Source of the DNA: Phytophthora sp. 'mugwort'
Taxonomy: Eukaryota > Oomycota > Peronosporomycetes > Peronosporales > Peronosporaceae
Direction of reading: 5' to 3'
DNA: 64,000 bases
NCBI GenBank assembly: GCA_033558025.1
Contig: JAUCEF010000010.1
Location: 1,265,001 to 1,329,000 of the forward strand
Below are positions 31,063 to 43,062 of the stretch, in pieces. The notes under the pieces were generated by a model. The model was not told the DNA's origin and ran no database searches. It saw only the letters and a list, made by a program, of their open reading frames with translations. Each line of letters begins with the position of its first letter. Within the stretch, counting starts at the first letter, position 1. The position numbers and the translations under genes are program-made.

Positions 31063-33732
31063 ATGGCCATGTTGCGGCCTGGGAATCTGTCAAGGAAGGT
31101 GGGCTGGGACGAAGACCTCGACGTCGAGACCACACACTTATCCTCGCCGACTGATGCGATTCTGTATAGTTCCAGTCATGTTGTACCAGCCAACAACGTC
31201 CGAGGTCCGACGCTGGTAAGACCAGTAGCACCACCGAAACTTACACTTCTGCCGAAAGTTCAGCCAGGAGCAGGTTCAACGCGCAGAAGGAACGTCGAAA
31301 GCCGAAGATCATCGACATTTAGACGGCTAAGCATCAGTGTATCTGCCAGTCTTCTTCCATCGCCACAGACCGGATCAGTTTCACTCCAGCTTTTGTTCGC
31401 AGCTGTGGTGGTAATTTGCCTTTTATGGACATTTTGGCTCATTTTGCTCAATGTGGCACCGAATTACACGATAAATCGTGTCATGGAGACGGAAACATTC
31501 GACAATGGTGTCTTTTGGTTGTTTGTGAAGCCATCTTCATCTCTGCTGGGGGTATTGGTGGTCGGTTTGTCAGTTGTTGGCGTCGGGTACATCGCCATTC
31601 TCGTCAAGATGATGGCTCGATCAAAACGCCGCGTGAGTCAAGCACCAGCCAAAAAGCCAACAGGTCCGAAAGCGGAAGCTACTAAAGCACCATCCGACCG
31701 GCTCAGAACGGCCGATCAGATAGCGAAACGAGTCACTTCTTCAGCGAAATTTGTCGTCGCTCTTGTGAAAACTGACACTGCGTCACGACAAATTGCTGTC
31801 CGTATTTTGTCCTTACCATTATTTACTTTACGAACAAAATTCCAATACTTTTACTTGTTATGGCGTGGCAGAAGCTTGGGATGAAGATGGGAGACTTGGC
31901 GTTTGAAACAGTTCTCCTCCTCCATGTCCTCGAAGCCGGGTCTCCTGCACCAGTTGTCGCCATATATACCATCATTATCGCCTGTAACGCGCTGGCGTGT
32001 GCCGCCACAATGTTTCTCTCTTATGAGCGAATGGGACTGGTTGAAACTCTCATCGATTTACTGTACGAACGCTCGGTTCTTGGTGATGCTTACGGCTTCA
32101 TATATGCTGAACTTTCTTTTTATTTTCTTACAGATTTGATCTGCTGATCGTCGTCGGATGTCCGATGCTCGTGTTAATCTACTGCCTGTCCACATTCAAC
32201 TTTCCGCGCGACAAATTCGCAATCAACCACGAAATTTTCCCTCCTGGATGGTTCGAGCAACAGGCAAGCGTCGTGGCGGATCCGGCGCAGACTGCAGTCA
32301 TTTACAAGAGCTTGAACTCTCTACGAATCAACTCTTCTCTCGACTTTTTCGCAAGAATGGGAGTTCATGTCGCGTTGTTTCTGCGTCTACGACATCTTGT
32401 GGATCTCATCCTGCATCCTTGGAAGCAGCAAAAACGTGTGTATCCTAGACGCCATCGTCCTGCAGCGGCGATTTCTGTAATTTACGCCATTCTTCTGCTT
32501 ATTTTCGTCGAAGAGAGTATGCGAACTTCCACCATCGCGTGTAACCCTCATCCAGAATGTGTGGTGCATGCTCGACGATGGACTATTTTGGAGAACGGCT
32601 CCCTTACGCAGTGTCCGTGTTTGATACTAATTGATCGCGATCTCGCACCAAAATCCTACGCGGAATGGGAGCAGCCGTTGAACGTGACGGAGAAAGTGGC
32701 TCAACTCGCTACGAAAGGCGCCCTCCAGACGGTGCAGCTAACGAATCGATATCTACCCATTCTACCCCAAGAACTGAGGCATTGCACTGAATTGACGCAT
32801 TTGTATGTCGTGCCGAGTGTGTTAATATGATTGATGCTTAATTGGTACTAACTTCAATTAATAATTTATTTTAGGACGCTGGAGTACACGCACACTCAAA
32901 CCCTTCCAGACTGGTTCAAAGAGTTTACGAAGCTCGAATTCCTGTACGGAAATGACTCAGCTACATGAAAAAATATTATCCTAAAACTAATTTTTTTTTG
33001 TTTTTGTACAGCCACCTTGAAAGCAAATTCACGAGCCCGTTTGTTGTATTGCCAGACGATATGTTTGTCAGCATGTCCTCCCTGACCTTCGTCCATTTTG
33101 CGGGTTTTGTGCCGATGCAGCGTCTCCCGTCTTTTCAAGGGCTGACGAACCTGAAATCGCTCACATTGGCTATTTTTCTATTGCTTGACAAGCTGCCAGA
33201 CTTTGATCAGCTCCATAGCCTCGAACGATTGCTAGTCACGTGTGTACCCTCTCTCGATACACTACCCGACTTCGCTCCGATTCAGAAGATCAAGTCGTTA
33301 ATTTTAACTGATCGAGGCACTTGGTGCTGCAATGGGTTCTTGGGCGAATGTAATTTACAGCACCCGATGTGTCAAGTCCACCCTCTTTGGGGCACCCCAG
33401 CAGCGTCTTGTTTGACTTCCGACCGTGTCACGGCTACCCCCGAAACGCTCGCACTTCTAGAGAAGTTTCCGGAAAATGTCTGTAGTGGATTGCTTTATCC
33501 AGGTACATTAGAGGGACCGCCAACTAAAGAGACGATGGACCCATGCAACGGTACGCTCTATCGACAGTGTATCGATCCCAGTGGCGTCGAGTCGATGTGT
33601 TACAATGCACGGTTTATGGGAATAGCCTGCGACACAAACCCGTTTCCTATCAAGATGCGGCGTCACCAAATCGCACGAGGCGTTGGCGACTCCTGTAGCC
33701 CTGAGTATGAATCCTGGTTAGGTTGTAAATGA
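31063..33732 (+). CDS. WLGC-domain multi-pass membrane protein with leucine-rich region, one apparent frameshift
   Basis: The model is exon 1 31063-32062 with a frame change near 31878, then 32134-32802, 32875-32943 and 33012-33732. All three introns (71, 72 and 68 bp) are GT-AG and in phase, joining as IDLL-FDLLIV, THL-TLEYTH and EFL-HLESKF. It has several membrane segments (LLFAAVVVICLLWTFWLILL near residue 115, then SLLGVLVVGLSVVGVGYIAI; others in exons 1 and 2), then leucine-rich repeats (TELTHLYV, LEFL, LTNLKSLTLA) and a Cys-rich end with YESWLGCK, the motif of a Phytophthora membrane family. At 31878 the frame reading RGRSLG must change to reach MKMGDLAFETVLLLHVLEAG. This is a one-base deletion or a sequencing error. 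Function is unknown. Confidence 0.75.
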
Positions 33733-34125
33733 CGTCGCTAAGACTTTCCGCTTGTTCCATTCTTGAAGTTAGTATTTCTTTAAAAAACATAGTATACGTG
33801 CTACTTCGATACGAAGTTCAATTTTTTGCTGGGTTAAAACTACCATAGATGTTTTATTGAGTAGGTCGATTCCTTTGCAGACCACAGAGAAATTTTTAAG
33901 CTGCTAGTGGGAGATTTTGGCAGGATACTACTACCAGATAAGAAACACACAAACGTAGGCTAAGTATTCGACCCTCTATGTATTCAAATTTATCCTACCA
34001 TGGGGGGTTATCAATTCGTGGTTGTTTTACACTAAACTTATCGGGAGAGGCTGACTCCACCTCGCTGCGACAAGTCCGTTGTACAAATTTATCATCCCGG
34101 TTTATCAAGAAGCTCCATCGAACGC
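33733..34125. other. intergenic, no gene seen
   Basis: This is 3' flanking sequence of the WLGC gene, AT-rich, with no recognisable feature. Confidence 0.5.
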
Positions 34126-34760
34126 TTAACAATTGGTTTGATACTTCATAAAAGATTTTTGCTCTATTACACGAATGTGCACTACCTTATCGTTTATTTT
34201 ATTCAGGCCTTTACCTGACCTCTTCAAGTGAGGCAGCATCACTCGGTCGTGACTTCCCCGAACCGAAAAGCGTGCATATTGATATGACGGACTTGAGTGT
34301 CTTGTACCGATTGGTCGTTGGTTTCCCGCACCACGACAGCTCTTGTCGTTCCTGGACAATCCAATTCATCCAGCGATACGGGTTGAGCGCATTCTCGTCC
34401 GTGGCCACCACCGCGAAGTTCTTCAGGAGACGCGGTCTCACGGCTAGATGACGGTAGGCTTGGATGTACATAGTTTGGTGCTTGTTCATCAAATGATTAA
34501 CGAGGTCGGTCTTGCCGCCGCTGGAGTTTACTGTTTGCCTGAAGCGGTACTCGTAGGACTTCGCTGGCTCGAGAATCATCCTCGCCGAGCTCCCTATATA
34601 GAAGATCAGCCAGTTCTTGCTGTCCAGGCACTCGCTTCTCCATTGTTAAACTGACTAATAAACAACGAGCGCCTCCGGAAGACATGTGGGCCGTCAGACG
34701 TACGGAAGAGCCAAGAGTCATGCGTTTCAAGCTCCCAAATTTGGATGCATAATCGAGCAA
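34126..34760 (-). pseudogene. hAT-type transposase N-terminal relic (BED finger region)
   Basis: On the minus strand the pieces YRFRQTVNSSGGKTDLVNHL followed by MNKHQTMYIQAY resemble the BED-type zinc finger region of oomycete hAT transposases, although the first Cys pair is lost. NPYRWMNWIVQERQELSWC matches the conserved LYGWIDWVVxxNLPFSFC segment. No catalytic domain follows. Two overlapping frames are needed. Confidence 0.5.
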
Positions 34761-34852
34761 TTATCGACCCGCGATCAATAAATTATTGGCCGTATAAATG
34801 TTGGTAATATTCGTCACGCAATAATTTGCTTCCCAACTCTGGTGTTTCGTCT

Positions 34853-34872
34853 CAGGGCCTCTCAAAATAGCG
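34853..34872 (+). repeat. candidate hAT left inverted end
   Basis: CAGGGCCTCTCAAAATAGCG begins with the CAGGG typical of hAT termini and lies about 200 bp before the hAT relic at 35060. A matching right end was not found, so this is a suggestion. Confidence 0.3.
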
Positions 34873-35059
34873 TTGCCCCCCCAGGGTCAATAACATTACT
34901 TGCATAAATAATAGTAAGTTATGCATTTCGGCATGACTTGGTACTGTACTCCTTGTAGTAATTTATTTTAAGAGCGAAGTGATTCCATCACTTATGACAG
35001 GAAATTTTGAAACATAATTTTCGGCGATAGACAACCATCTGTGCCTCCAGTCATTCTCC

Positions 35060-36930
35060 AACTCTAACATCCTTTGCAGTACTCGTCTGCCCCCCTAAGG
35101 AACAACTCCCATTTCTCTTTTCTAGACCCCCCACGAAGCCCCCCCCCCCCCCGCCCACCCAGTCTCCAACTTCATGGTTCGCATGCTCTGCCCTCCTCGC
35201 CCAACATGCAGCAACGCGCAAGTTGCCGGCTTCTACTTTCGCCCGTGCCACAACGGGAACGACGAGGTGATCCTGAGTACTTTCGCTGCCGTTGTGGCAC
35301 GGTGCGAAAGCAAACATGGCTACTCTAATCTGATGCAACACGTGCACTGAGATCATTCTGATTACGAGACTGTGGTGATGGAGCGTCAATAGCAGAGACA
35401 GGGTCTCTGGTTAACTTCGTGTGCCACTCAGCTCTGAATTTGTACGGGCGGATGGTTTGGATTGTCCAATGCAATCTATCGCTTGCCTTTTGCAAGAGCC
35501 ACGAAGCATGACGGTAAGTTTATACTTGGTTTTACTATATGCTATATCTCAGAGTCTAATGTGCATTGTTGCTTTATGTCATTCAGCTAGATCGAATCTT
35601 AAACCCATCTCGCAGAAGACGTTGCGGGCGGGCATGGACGGGGTGGTACTCGCCATCGAGCGTTCAATCGCGGCGGAGTTTCCAGCGCGCTTTGGCATCA
35701 TGCTCGATGGCTAGACCCATTCGTCCGAGCACTACTTCGCCGTGATCGCCTGCTACGAGGTGAACGCTCGTCAGAAGACGACGCTGCTCGACGACATGAA
35801 CAACGACCTGACAGCACAGGGACACCGCGAGTTTCTGGCAATTATGTTGCCGCGCGACTACGTGGTGCAGCTGGAGCAGTGTCGGTTCTTGTTGGGACAA
35901 CTGCGAACCGCCGGCTAGCGACCCTCATGGGGGTGCCACTGATGGGCTGTGCAAGCCACCGGCTCAACATTGCTGCGCTAGCAGACATGGCATTGCACGA
36001 AGACGAATTAGCCGTGCACGCGCTGATGGTGAAACTGCGCACGCTGACACAATCGGCAAAACTACGGTAAGTTTATTTTGTTTTGATTTTGTGGCTGATT
36101 ATTGCCTAACGATAAATTGTGAGATTATTATGAAATTTGAATAAAGCTCGAAGACCAGCTTGCGGCCTGTCATCCATCAAGATACACGCTGGAGCTCGAT
36201 TTTCGCAATGGTCAATCGCTACTTCAAGCTGTTCGAGTTCCTCGTCGTCGATGATGGCGATACCATGGATCTGCAGCCCTCCCAGCGTGCAACAAGCGGC
36301 TGCGAACCCTCCTGCTCGAATTACGCGAAATCGAATCGGTATATAAGGCCTTGCAAGGCCACGATGTCGACCTGCTCGACATGTGCCAATGGTTCAACGA
36401 ACTCATTGCAGCGAAGCCGCAATTTACGTGCTATCTGGGCATGTGCATATATGTCTACTCGCTAATATATCTGCTATTCTGACAACTGATTTTTATCATG
36501 TTGAACAGGTCCCCGAACCAACATCGTTCACAGCCCCGACTTTGAGTCGGGGTGTGTACGTGTGCTCCGTATCAGGACAGACCACCTCAAGCGAGGCGAA
36601 AAGGCTGCGCTACAATCTTATGTAGCGGCCAGCCTAAACGCTGAGCCCGACGTCGCAGCAGAAATTACCGCGTCACCGTCGAGCGCCTTTGCAAGCGGCG
36701 CCGACTTGCTGAAGCAGAAGTCGAGTACGAGCAGGTAAGAAGCGTTCCGCCCACATCAAATGCTGTCGAGCGTTTCTTCAGTGTCGGCCGGGTGACGTTT
36801 GGGTAGCAGCGCCACGGCCTGCTGCCACTCACGCTCGAAAAACTTATCTTCCTGACAGAGAATCGCTCGCATTGGGATGCAAGCACAGTTAATAGTCCTC
36901 GCTAGATTGTGGAGCTTAGTGCAGATGTGT
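35060..36930 (+). mobile_element. hAT transposon relic
   Basis: The transposase reads left to right in pieces: a finger YFRCRCGTVRKQ at about 35277-35312, LNLYGRMVWIVQCNLSLAFC at about 35435-35495, LRAGMDGVVLAIERSIAAEF with MLDG at 35625-35712, NRRLATLMGVPLMGCASHRL at about 35905-35965, and the C-terminal dimerisation motif PPTSNAVERFFSVGRVTFG at about 36750-36806. Stops and frameshifts are frequent. Ends are not defined. Confidence 0.8.
35421..36880 (+). pseudogene. hAT transposase, multiply broken
   Basis: This holds the catalytic core with the hAT pattern DG-THSSEHYFAVIACYEVNA (Asp region at about 35708-35770, with a TAG stop inside), the middle region HEDELAVHALMVKLRTLTQS near 36000-36055, DTRWSSIFAMVNRYFKLFEF near 36180-36240, and the C-terminal dimerisation motif followed by LTLEKLIFLTENRSHWD near 36825-36880. 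AT-rich gaps with splice-like borders (for example 35513-35587 and 36068-36148) lie between blocks, so some of the breaks could be introns, but several in-frame stops remain. I judge it non-functional. Confidence 0.7.
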
Positions 36931-37973
36931 TGTGGACAGCATTGCATGCATAATGGGATAATTGATTTTGTTGTTCTACCGCAGTCCATTTTTTATTGTG
37001 ATGTCAGCGCGCGTTTCATCGCATATTGCATGCTCTGATGCCTACTAAATGTAAATGTTATATTCGGAGGCCCGGGTTCGTCTCCATCCACATTGTGTGC
37101 TATCTATGTCGCACGACTAATTGGATGGTGTCAGATTGACGAAACTGCGACGGAGACCGCATTCGATTTTCGCCCGGAATGACATGCGATTTTCGGACAA
37201 TGACATGCCATTTCGTCCAGGGGGTGTCAGAATTCTGCACCGAAACAAGAATCGGAACTGAACAATCACAATGCTGGCCGCCAGGTCGTATACCTCCTCG
37301 CTCTCGCTTTCCTGGAGTTTGACGAAGCCATCTATGGGAAATCTTACTTTGACGACTGGATTGAGTGCTTCCCAGTCGCGTCTGTGATTTCGAAATGGAT
37401 GTCATTTGCCCTACAATCGCATGCAATTTCGGGTCACAATCACATGCGATTCCGCGGTAGCGCTATCAATTCTGACAGCCCTATTAGGGTGAAAGGTATA
37501 GTCATCAACGCTGAACAGCAATTAACTCAGAGCAAGTACTAGGTAGGTCGCCTTGAACTGATTGAAGGCGAGCAGTGCACCGAATTCGTTGCACTATCGA
37601 TATCCAGCTGTTGGGCGTAATCAGAGGGATCATCAACCATCTCACTTCACCCGGAAGTGCCGCTTCTTGCTGTGTGACCTTTTTGCTAGTTGTGGTATTG
37701 CCAACGGCTACGCATTAGAAGGTGTTTTTTTGTTGTTGCTCAAGGGTTACCTCCAGGTAGTCGACAAGTAGATGGTCGATAGAGATTGCCATAAAATCGT
37801 AAATACTATTCGGAATAGCGGATATCACTATCCAGAATTTAGTCGCCACATATCACTATAGAGATCGATGCCGTCAATTATTATTACTGCGACATTCATG
37901 TTACACTCCACGACAATTATACTCAAATTTAGCTTACAACTCGGCTTCTAGGCTGAGTCAGAGGCCGCTGTTT
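36931..37973. other. 1.0 kb intergenic between two transposon relics
   Basis: No gene is supported. Short ORFs (37100-37426 minus, 37562-37771 plus) show no domains. Sequence around 37130-37460 has repeated ATGACATGCGATTT and GCAATTTCGGGTCACAATCA-like motifs in both orientations, probably the body of a small non-coding element. Confidence 0.4.
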
Positions 37974-38030
37974 AGATATATTTTTCCAACCAGAAAGGGG
38001 CTAGAGGGTTTGTGACAACAATCTAGATTT
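37974..38030 (+). repeat. left inverted end of Tc1/mariner-like element
   Basis: It pairs with 38844-38900 over about 57 bp. The longest exact block is GACAACAATCTAGATTT (38014-38030 against its complement at 38844-38860). Confidence 0.75.
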
Positions 38031-38159
38031 GTCATGCTCGTTGCGTACAACCCAGAGACTTTGTCTCCGTTGACTACTCAGTCTACTCTAAAATGGATCG
38101 TACGCTACCGCTAGCAATGGATCACAACGATGCTCGCCGAGCGGCTCTGGACGGCTGCT

Positions 38160-38650
38160 CAAAGGAAGTGGTTTTGGCCCTCATCATTTTTTCTGATGAG
38201 AAAAAAATAACTTGGATGGTCCTGACGGGTATACGCACTACTGGCAGGACCTTCAGCATCCTTCGCGCCGCTACAAGACAAACCATAATGAAAGAAGGTC
38301 ACTAATGGTGCATTTGGGTACAAGGGAATGGAGTTGGTCGTGCTAGAAGGGCACCAGAACTCTGGCCACTATATATACACGGTGTCGGAGCACCTACTAC
38401 CGTTCGCCCACTAGAATTTTGGGACAGACTTTGTGTTCATGCAGGATAATGCTTCCATTCATGCCTCTCACGAGACCACATTGTTTTTCGGAGAGATTGG
38501 GATGCAGCTTCTTGACTGGCGTGCTCCCTCCACCGATTTTAACCCGATTGAAAATGTCTGGGCAATTTTGGCTAGAAAAGCGTACAGTCACCGGAGGCAA
38601 TATGACTCCACCCAGAGCTTACTGCTGCCGTCATGCAGGCGTGGAAATAG
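38160..38650 (+). pseudogene. Tc1/mariner transposase fragment (second half)
   Basis: FSDEKK near 38190-38207 holds the second conserved Asp. GPDGYTHYWQDLQHPSRRYK can be read in an adjacent frame at about 38219-38280. FMQDNASIHASHETTLFFGE at 38435-38494 holds the catalytic Asp. DWRAPSTDFNPIENVWAILA at 38513-38572 carries the third acidic residue in the NPIENVW motif. The first helix-turn-helix part is missing. Three frames are used, so it is inactive. Confidence 0.8.
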
Positions 38651-38843
38651 GTGACAGTGAAGGATCTACACGGTCTGATGGACTCCATACCGACTCGCTG
38701 TTTCCAGGTTGTCTGCGAGAAGGGAGATCAAATCGACAATAGGAATATGGGTACATCTATTATACAAAAATCAAGTCAATTTTTGTCCTACGTTTTGTCG
38801 TGGTGCAAATCGATGTCTGTGTACCAGCACCCCACACGCTTCG

Positions 38844-38900
38844 AAATCTAGATTGTTGTCGCAAACCATCTATTCACCTTTCTGATTGGAAAACATATCT
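38844..38900 (-). repeat. right inverted end of Tc1/mariner-like element
   Basis: It is the inverted partner of 37974-38030 and ends AAACATATCT. Confidence 0.75.
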
Positions 38901-39129
38901 GCATGCAAGCGAACCAGTAGAGCGAGCCACGACATACCGAGCACAAGTAAAGTCCAGCGTGCTCTGTTAGGTGCCCTGAAAATAACAGCGCCTCGTCCAT
39001 GAGAACGGTTTGTTCTAAGTCAATGGTAGCTAGTTGGTCTATAGAAACGTCATGTAGCGGACGGCCCGGTCCACGAGAACGTCATCGCCAAGAACCGTCA
39101 GGTTCGTCTGGTGGCGCAAGGAAATCTCG

Positions 39130-39334
39130 AAGCGACGCATGGAGTTTGAAACCCAGTGATCTGACGCCGTAACGGCGGCTGCGTCTCTCGGCCTGCTGAT
39201 TCCCCCGCGTAGAGCGCGAGCGCCATGCTGGTCAGCCAGCTGCGCATCACCTTCCCCTTCTTGGTGCGCTTGGTCACAAATTCCTCGTGCAGCAACTCTT
39301 CTAGCGTCTCCGACAACACGGTGATGTCAAGCCA
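39130..39334 (-). pseudogene. small pogo-like transposase remnant
   Basis: On the minus strand, LEELLHEEFVTKRTKKGKVM then RSWLTSMALALY aligns by eye with the IEEALYDEVVAKRLKKERIT RAWIGHMARVIF region of the pogo copy at 4610-4710. It ends where the LINE coding sequence begins, so the LINE probably inserted into or next to this relic. Confidence 0.5.
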
Positions 39335-42300
39335 ACTGGACCAAGCCAACCACATTGATCGGAATCGGTCGCGGGGACGAACCGAGCTGCTGGACTGGAT
39401 GCAAGCTATCAACGTTGTGGATGCATGGCGCCTGGAACATCCGACGCTCGTCGAGTTCACCAGCCCCAACTCCAGCTCAAGGTTAGACTACGTAATGCTA
39501 AGCTCCCAGCTCTTCCACTCGGCCATGCAGGGCATTCTGCACGACTTTCGCAATCGCTCCAACATGGGTGACCACTGCGGCATCGACTTTCGACTCGGAT
39601 CTGCTGTCTTTCGGCCGGCTAAGAGACCCCTCTGGCGCTGCCCAGAATGGGTCATCCAGCTTCCTGAAGCGCAGCAGTATCTCCAAGAATCGCTGATCCA
39701 GTTGGCAGACATGCTCCATGCACCAACGGACTCCCACTACAACCCGGGCTGCCTACTCGCCGAGCACAAGCGTCGCGACAACATCTTCCTGCACGAGTTA
39801 TTTGAATCCCGGAAGAATGCTCGCCAGCGCGAACTTGAGGAACTGCACCTGGAAATCAATGATCTGCAGCACCGCCAAGCGATGGAGCCTACCGATGATC
39901 AACGCCGGCAGCTGACTGAAAAGAGGGCACTACTGGAGGTCAAGATGAAGGTGAAAAAGTTCTACGCATCGAAGAAGAAGTTTGCCTCCGACCTCCTTGA
40001 TTCTGAGCGAGGTACCAAGTACTTCTTCCGACCGCGTCAGATCCTGCACAACACTCCGATTCCTGTCAATTCGCCGGAGGAGTTGGAAGTCATGTGCCAG
40101 GAGTTCAACCAGTTTTGGTCCGGGATCTATCGTTCACCTTCAAGAGAGTTCCATCATGACAAGCCGAAATGGGATCGCATCAAGCTGGCCCAGATCCTTG
40201 AACACACGACTAAGCATCTGACGCCGAAGCGAGCTGCCTATCTTGACAGTCCACTTACAGCAAATGACTTCTACTGGGCTATCAAGCATATGTCGTCGGG
40301 GAAGGCACCAGGACCCGATGGGTTACCCGTGGCCTACTACCTAACTGATGTGCCACTTTGGAGCCGTATCCTGGAGATTGTCTACGCAGCTCAACTGGAG
40401 AAAGGCAGGATGTCCAAGTTCCAGCGTCGCGGCCAAGTCTGCTTGCTATACAAGAAGGGAGACCGTAAAGAGCCTGGAAACTACAGACCCATTACTCTCC
40501 TCAACGTCGATGCCAAGCTGGGCCCCAAGATACTGGCATACCGTCTGGGAACTGTGTTAGACAGTCTCCTACTCTCTGACCAGTATGGCTTCGTGCCTGG
40601 GCGCGATATTCGTCATGCTCACCTGCGACTTCAAGCACTCATGAAAGTGTATGAAGACGATGACGCGGTGGCTGGTGCTATCTTGCTGGACTTTGCCAAG
40701 GCCCTGGACAGCGTGGTGTGGGATGCCCTTGACATGATCCTCGAGCACTTCCGCTTCGGCGAAGTGTTTCGGCGCTGGGTACGCGTGATGTTTTCTGGCA
40801 TTTTGGTGGCGCTACTATTCAACGGTAGCCCACTTTCTCCTTTTGAATTAGGAAGAGGCGTGCGGCAAGGAGACCCTCTCTCTCCGGGTCTGTTCGTGCT
40901 TTACGTGGAACCTTTGCTGAACTTGATTCGCGCCAAGATGAAGGATGCTGGACTTCGGTGTGGAGACTCTTCGGTAGTCCATACAGTTATCAGCTTTGCT
41001 GATGACTGCACTGGACTACTAAGGGACCTGCGGGATACTCAGCAACTACTGGACTTGGTAGATCTCTTCTGTGAGGCATCGGGCATGGAGCTGAACAAGA
41101 AAAAGACCGTGGTGCTGCCGTTCCACCCCTGGAACAGCGAAACCGACAGCAGCCGCGAGGCACTACAGCAATTGGGACTAAAGGTTGTTGGGAACAACGA
41201 CTCGGCCAAACTGCTTGGTATACTACGGGCCCAAGCTCACAGACGCGGCACGGCTACAGCACATATTGGCGGACATGCAGACAAGGTGTTCACTGTGGAA
41301 GTACCGGGCACGCACTCTGCGAGGAGAAGTGGTCATCCTACAACAGATCATCTTGCCTGTTCTTGGTACACGGCCAGTGTCTGCTACATACCGGAAACCG
41401 GTTTCCAAGACCAAGTCCAGGACATAATAGCACGGTTCATGATCCCGTCTTCTACGTCGAACATCGTGCCCCGAGCTTGGTGAACGTTGCCCATGCACAC
41501 GGGAGGCCTCGGCTTAACGCCTGTGAAAACGATGATAGAAAGACTCCAACTACACATGCTCTGCAAGCTGCTCATGGCCGTACGCCAGTCACCGGATGAT
41601 GTACCCTCATGGGCCCCAGTCATTGAGCTGTTTGACTCCGTGATGAAACCTTGGGGACGCGACTTTGACATCCTGTACGCGCCGGTCTGGAACAGCCCTC
41701 ATCATATGGTGTCTCGACGGTTACGACGATGGAGACCGCTTGGTTTGTATTGGCACCATGTTCTCTTCCTTTGGAACACCAAACTGCGCCCCAAGATCAG
41801 TCGCAACATGACCAAGTTTAACAAGTTGACGATGCCGCTGCTGGCACAATGTGGATATCACGACTGCAACCAAGACGCCCAAGACCCTGCGAGCCGCAAA
41901 CCTGGGCATTGTCCAAGAACTTATTCGCTTAAAGGTTTATCGGATATCTGACTTGTTTGAGCTTAGTGGATACCCGCCTCAAGCCGCCAAGCTATCCCAA
42001 GTCATCTGTGAGCATGGCCAGCCTGGGCGTGCTAACAGCGTAAGCTTCTGCGGGTCTTTCGTAACTAAGATTGACTCGCTGTTACGACCGTTGACCAACA
42101 TGCCTATTGGACCCCGCCCCAAGCCACGCTACGGCTGCGCCCTCCATACTTGGAGCTTCAGTGGCTATGAAGTCGCTGATCTCACGGTGTCGTTAATACG
42201 CAAGCTCCTGGTTCAGTACAAGGTACCCGGCCTGCCAACGACTGCACTTGGCCTTGAACAAGCGCCTCCCGCAAATGTATGGGGCAGGGACCTAAAGATG

Positions 42301-43062
42301 AACAAGCAGGTACTACTAGTGAACGCGGACTTGCTGTACAGACTTCAGCACAACGCACTTTGGGTGGGTTTTAGACTGCAGCACGTGCAAGGCGCTATGA
42401 CTCCCTGCCATCACAGGTGTGGAGTCATTGAAACCGTCTCCTACTCCTTTTGGTATTGTGACTTTGCGGCAACCGTATGGGCGGAATGGCTTGAGGTGTT
42501 CCAACAGTGGTTTGAGTCTCCCATTGAGTGGGCTACTGTGGTCTACTTCGCGGACATCATGCCTACGCCCCGAGCCAAAAAGGACTTTGGTTACAGCCTC
42601 TTTGCGGTCTTCCACATAGTGAGAGTTGTGGTACTTCGCTGCCTATGGACACACCGCAATGACATCCGCTTCCACGAGTATGAACCAAGTCTCATCGGCG
42701 TCAAGGCTCGGGTGCACGCCCTGATTGACCTTCATGTTGCTGCCTTATGGCAGGCAACCCAGGCGCAAGCAATAAGACAGTCCACGCAGGTGAGTAGGCA
42801 ACTACACACCTTATTGCGAGGACTGCCTGTGTCGGCACCCTTCGATGACAATGGCCCAAGCGACCACGAGGCGGAAGCCCGTCAGCGGGACTCCTTACTC
42901 GCGGACATGTTGAACCACGACAGGGAAGAGACGTCCGGAGCGTTGGCGCCCTTCACGACTGCAGATCCAAGCGATCGCGGGGTGGAAACCCGTCAGCGGG
43001 GCTCCTTTCCCGCGGCCACGTTGAACCGTAGCCGGGAAGAGACGCCTGTGGCCCGAAGGTAA
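39335..43062 (+). pseudogene. LINE ORF2: endonuclease end, reverse transcriptase, zinc-knuckle C-terminus
   Basis: The main frame up to about 41220 reads the end of the endonuclease (SRLDYVMLSSQLFH, then DHCGIDFRL at about 39480-39595), then the reverse transcriptase: SGKAPGPDGLPVAYY (40297-40341), NYRPITLLNVDAKL, YGFVPGRDIRHAH, LLDFAKALDSVVWDAL (catalytic Asp), GVRQGDPLSPGLFVLYVEPL and ISFADDCTGLL (about 40990-41020), which has the catalytic Asp pair. Frame changes near 41220, 41360, 41480 and 41870 break the end. The last frame (41851-43062) has a CCHC-like finger (CHHRCGVIE, then FWYC, about residues 190-215) and ends with two imperfect copies of a 30-residue unit (EARQRDSLLADMLNHDREET and ETRQRGSFPAATLNRSREET). 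Confidence 0.85.

Larger units (their letters stand above)
37974..38900 (+). mobile_element. Tc1/mariner-like element with about 57-bp inverted ends
   Basis: The left end 37974-38030 and the right end 38844-38900 are inverted copies with several mismatches and an indel. Both include CAGAAAGG, GACAACAATCTAGATTT and AGATAT. The element is about 927 bp, shorter than active mariners (about 1.2-1.3 kb), so it is internally deleted. The central part carries a fragment of transposase on the plus strand. Confidence 0.75.

Noticed and set aside
31860..31890. Intron as an explanation for the WLGC frame change
   Set aside because: The only GT-AG pair that fits is about 11-15 bp, far below the 68-86-bp introns seen in this window.
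35140..35155. Poly-C run as a functional element
   Set aside because: Homopolymer runs near relics are prone to slippage and assembly error; nothing around it suggests a function.
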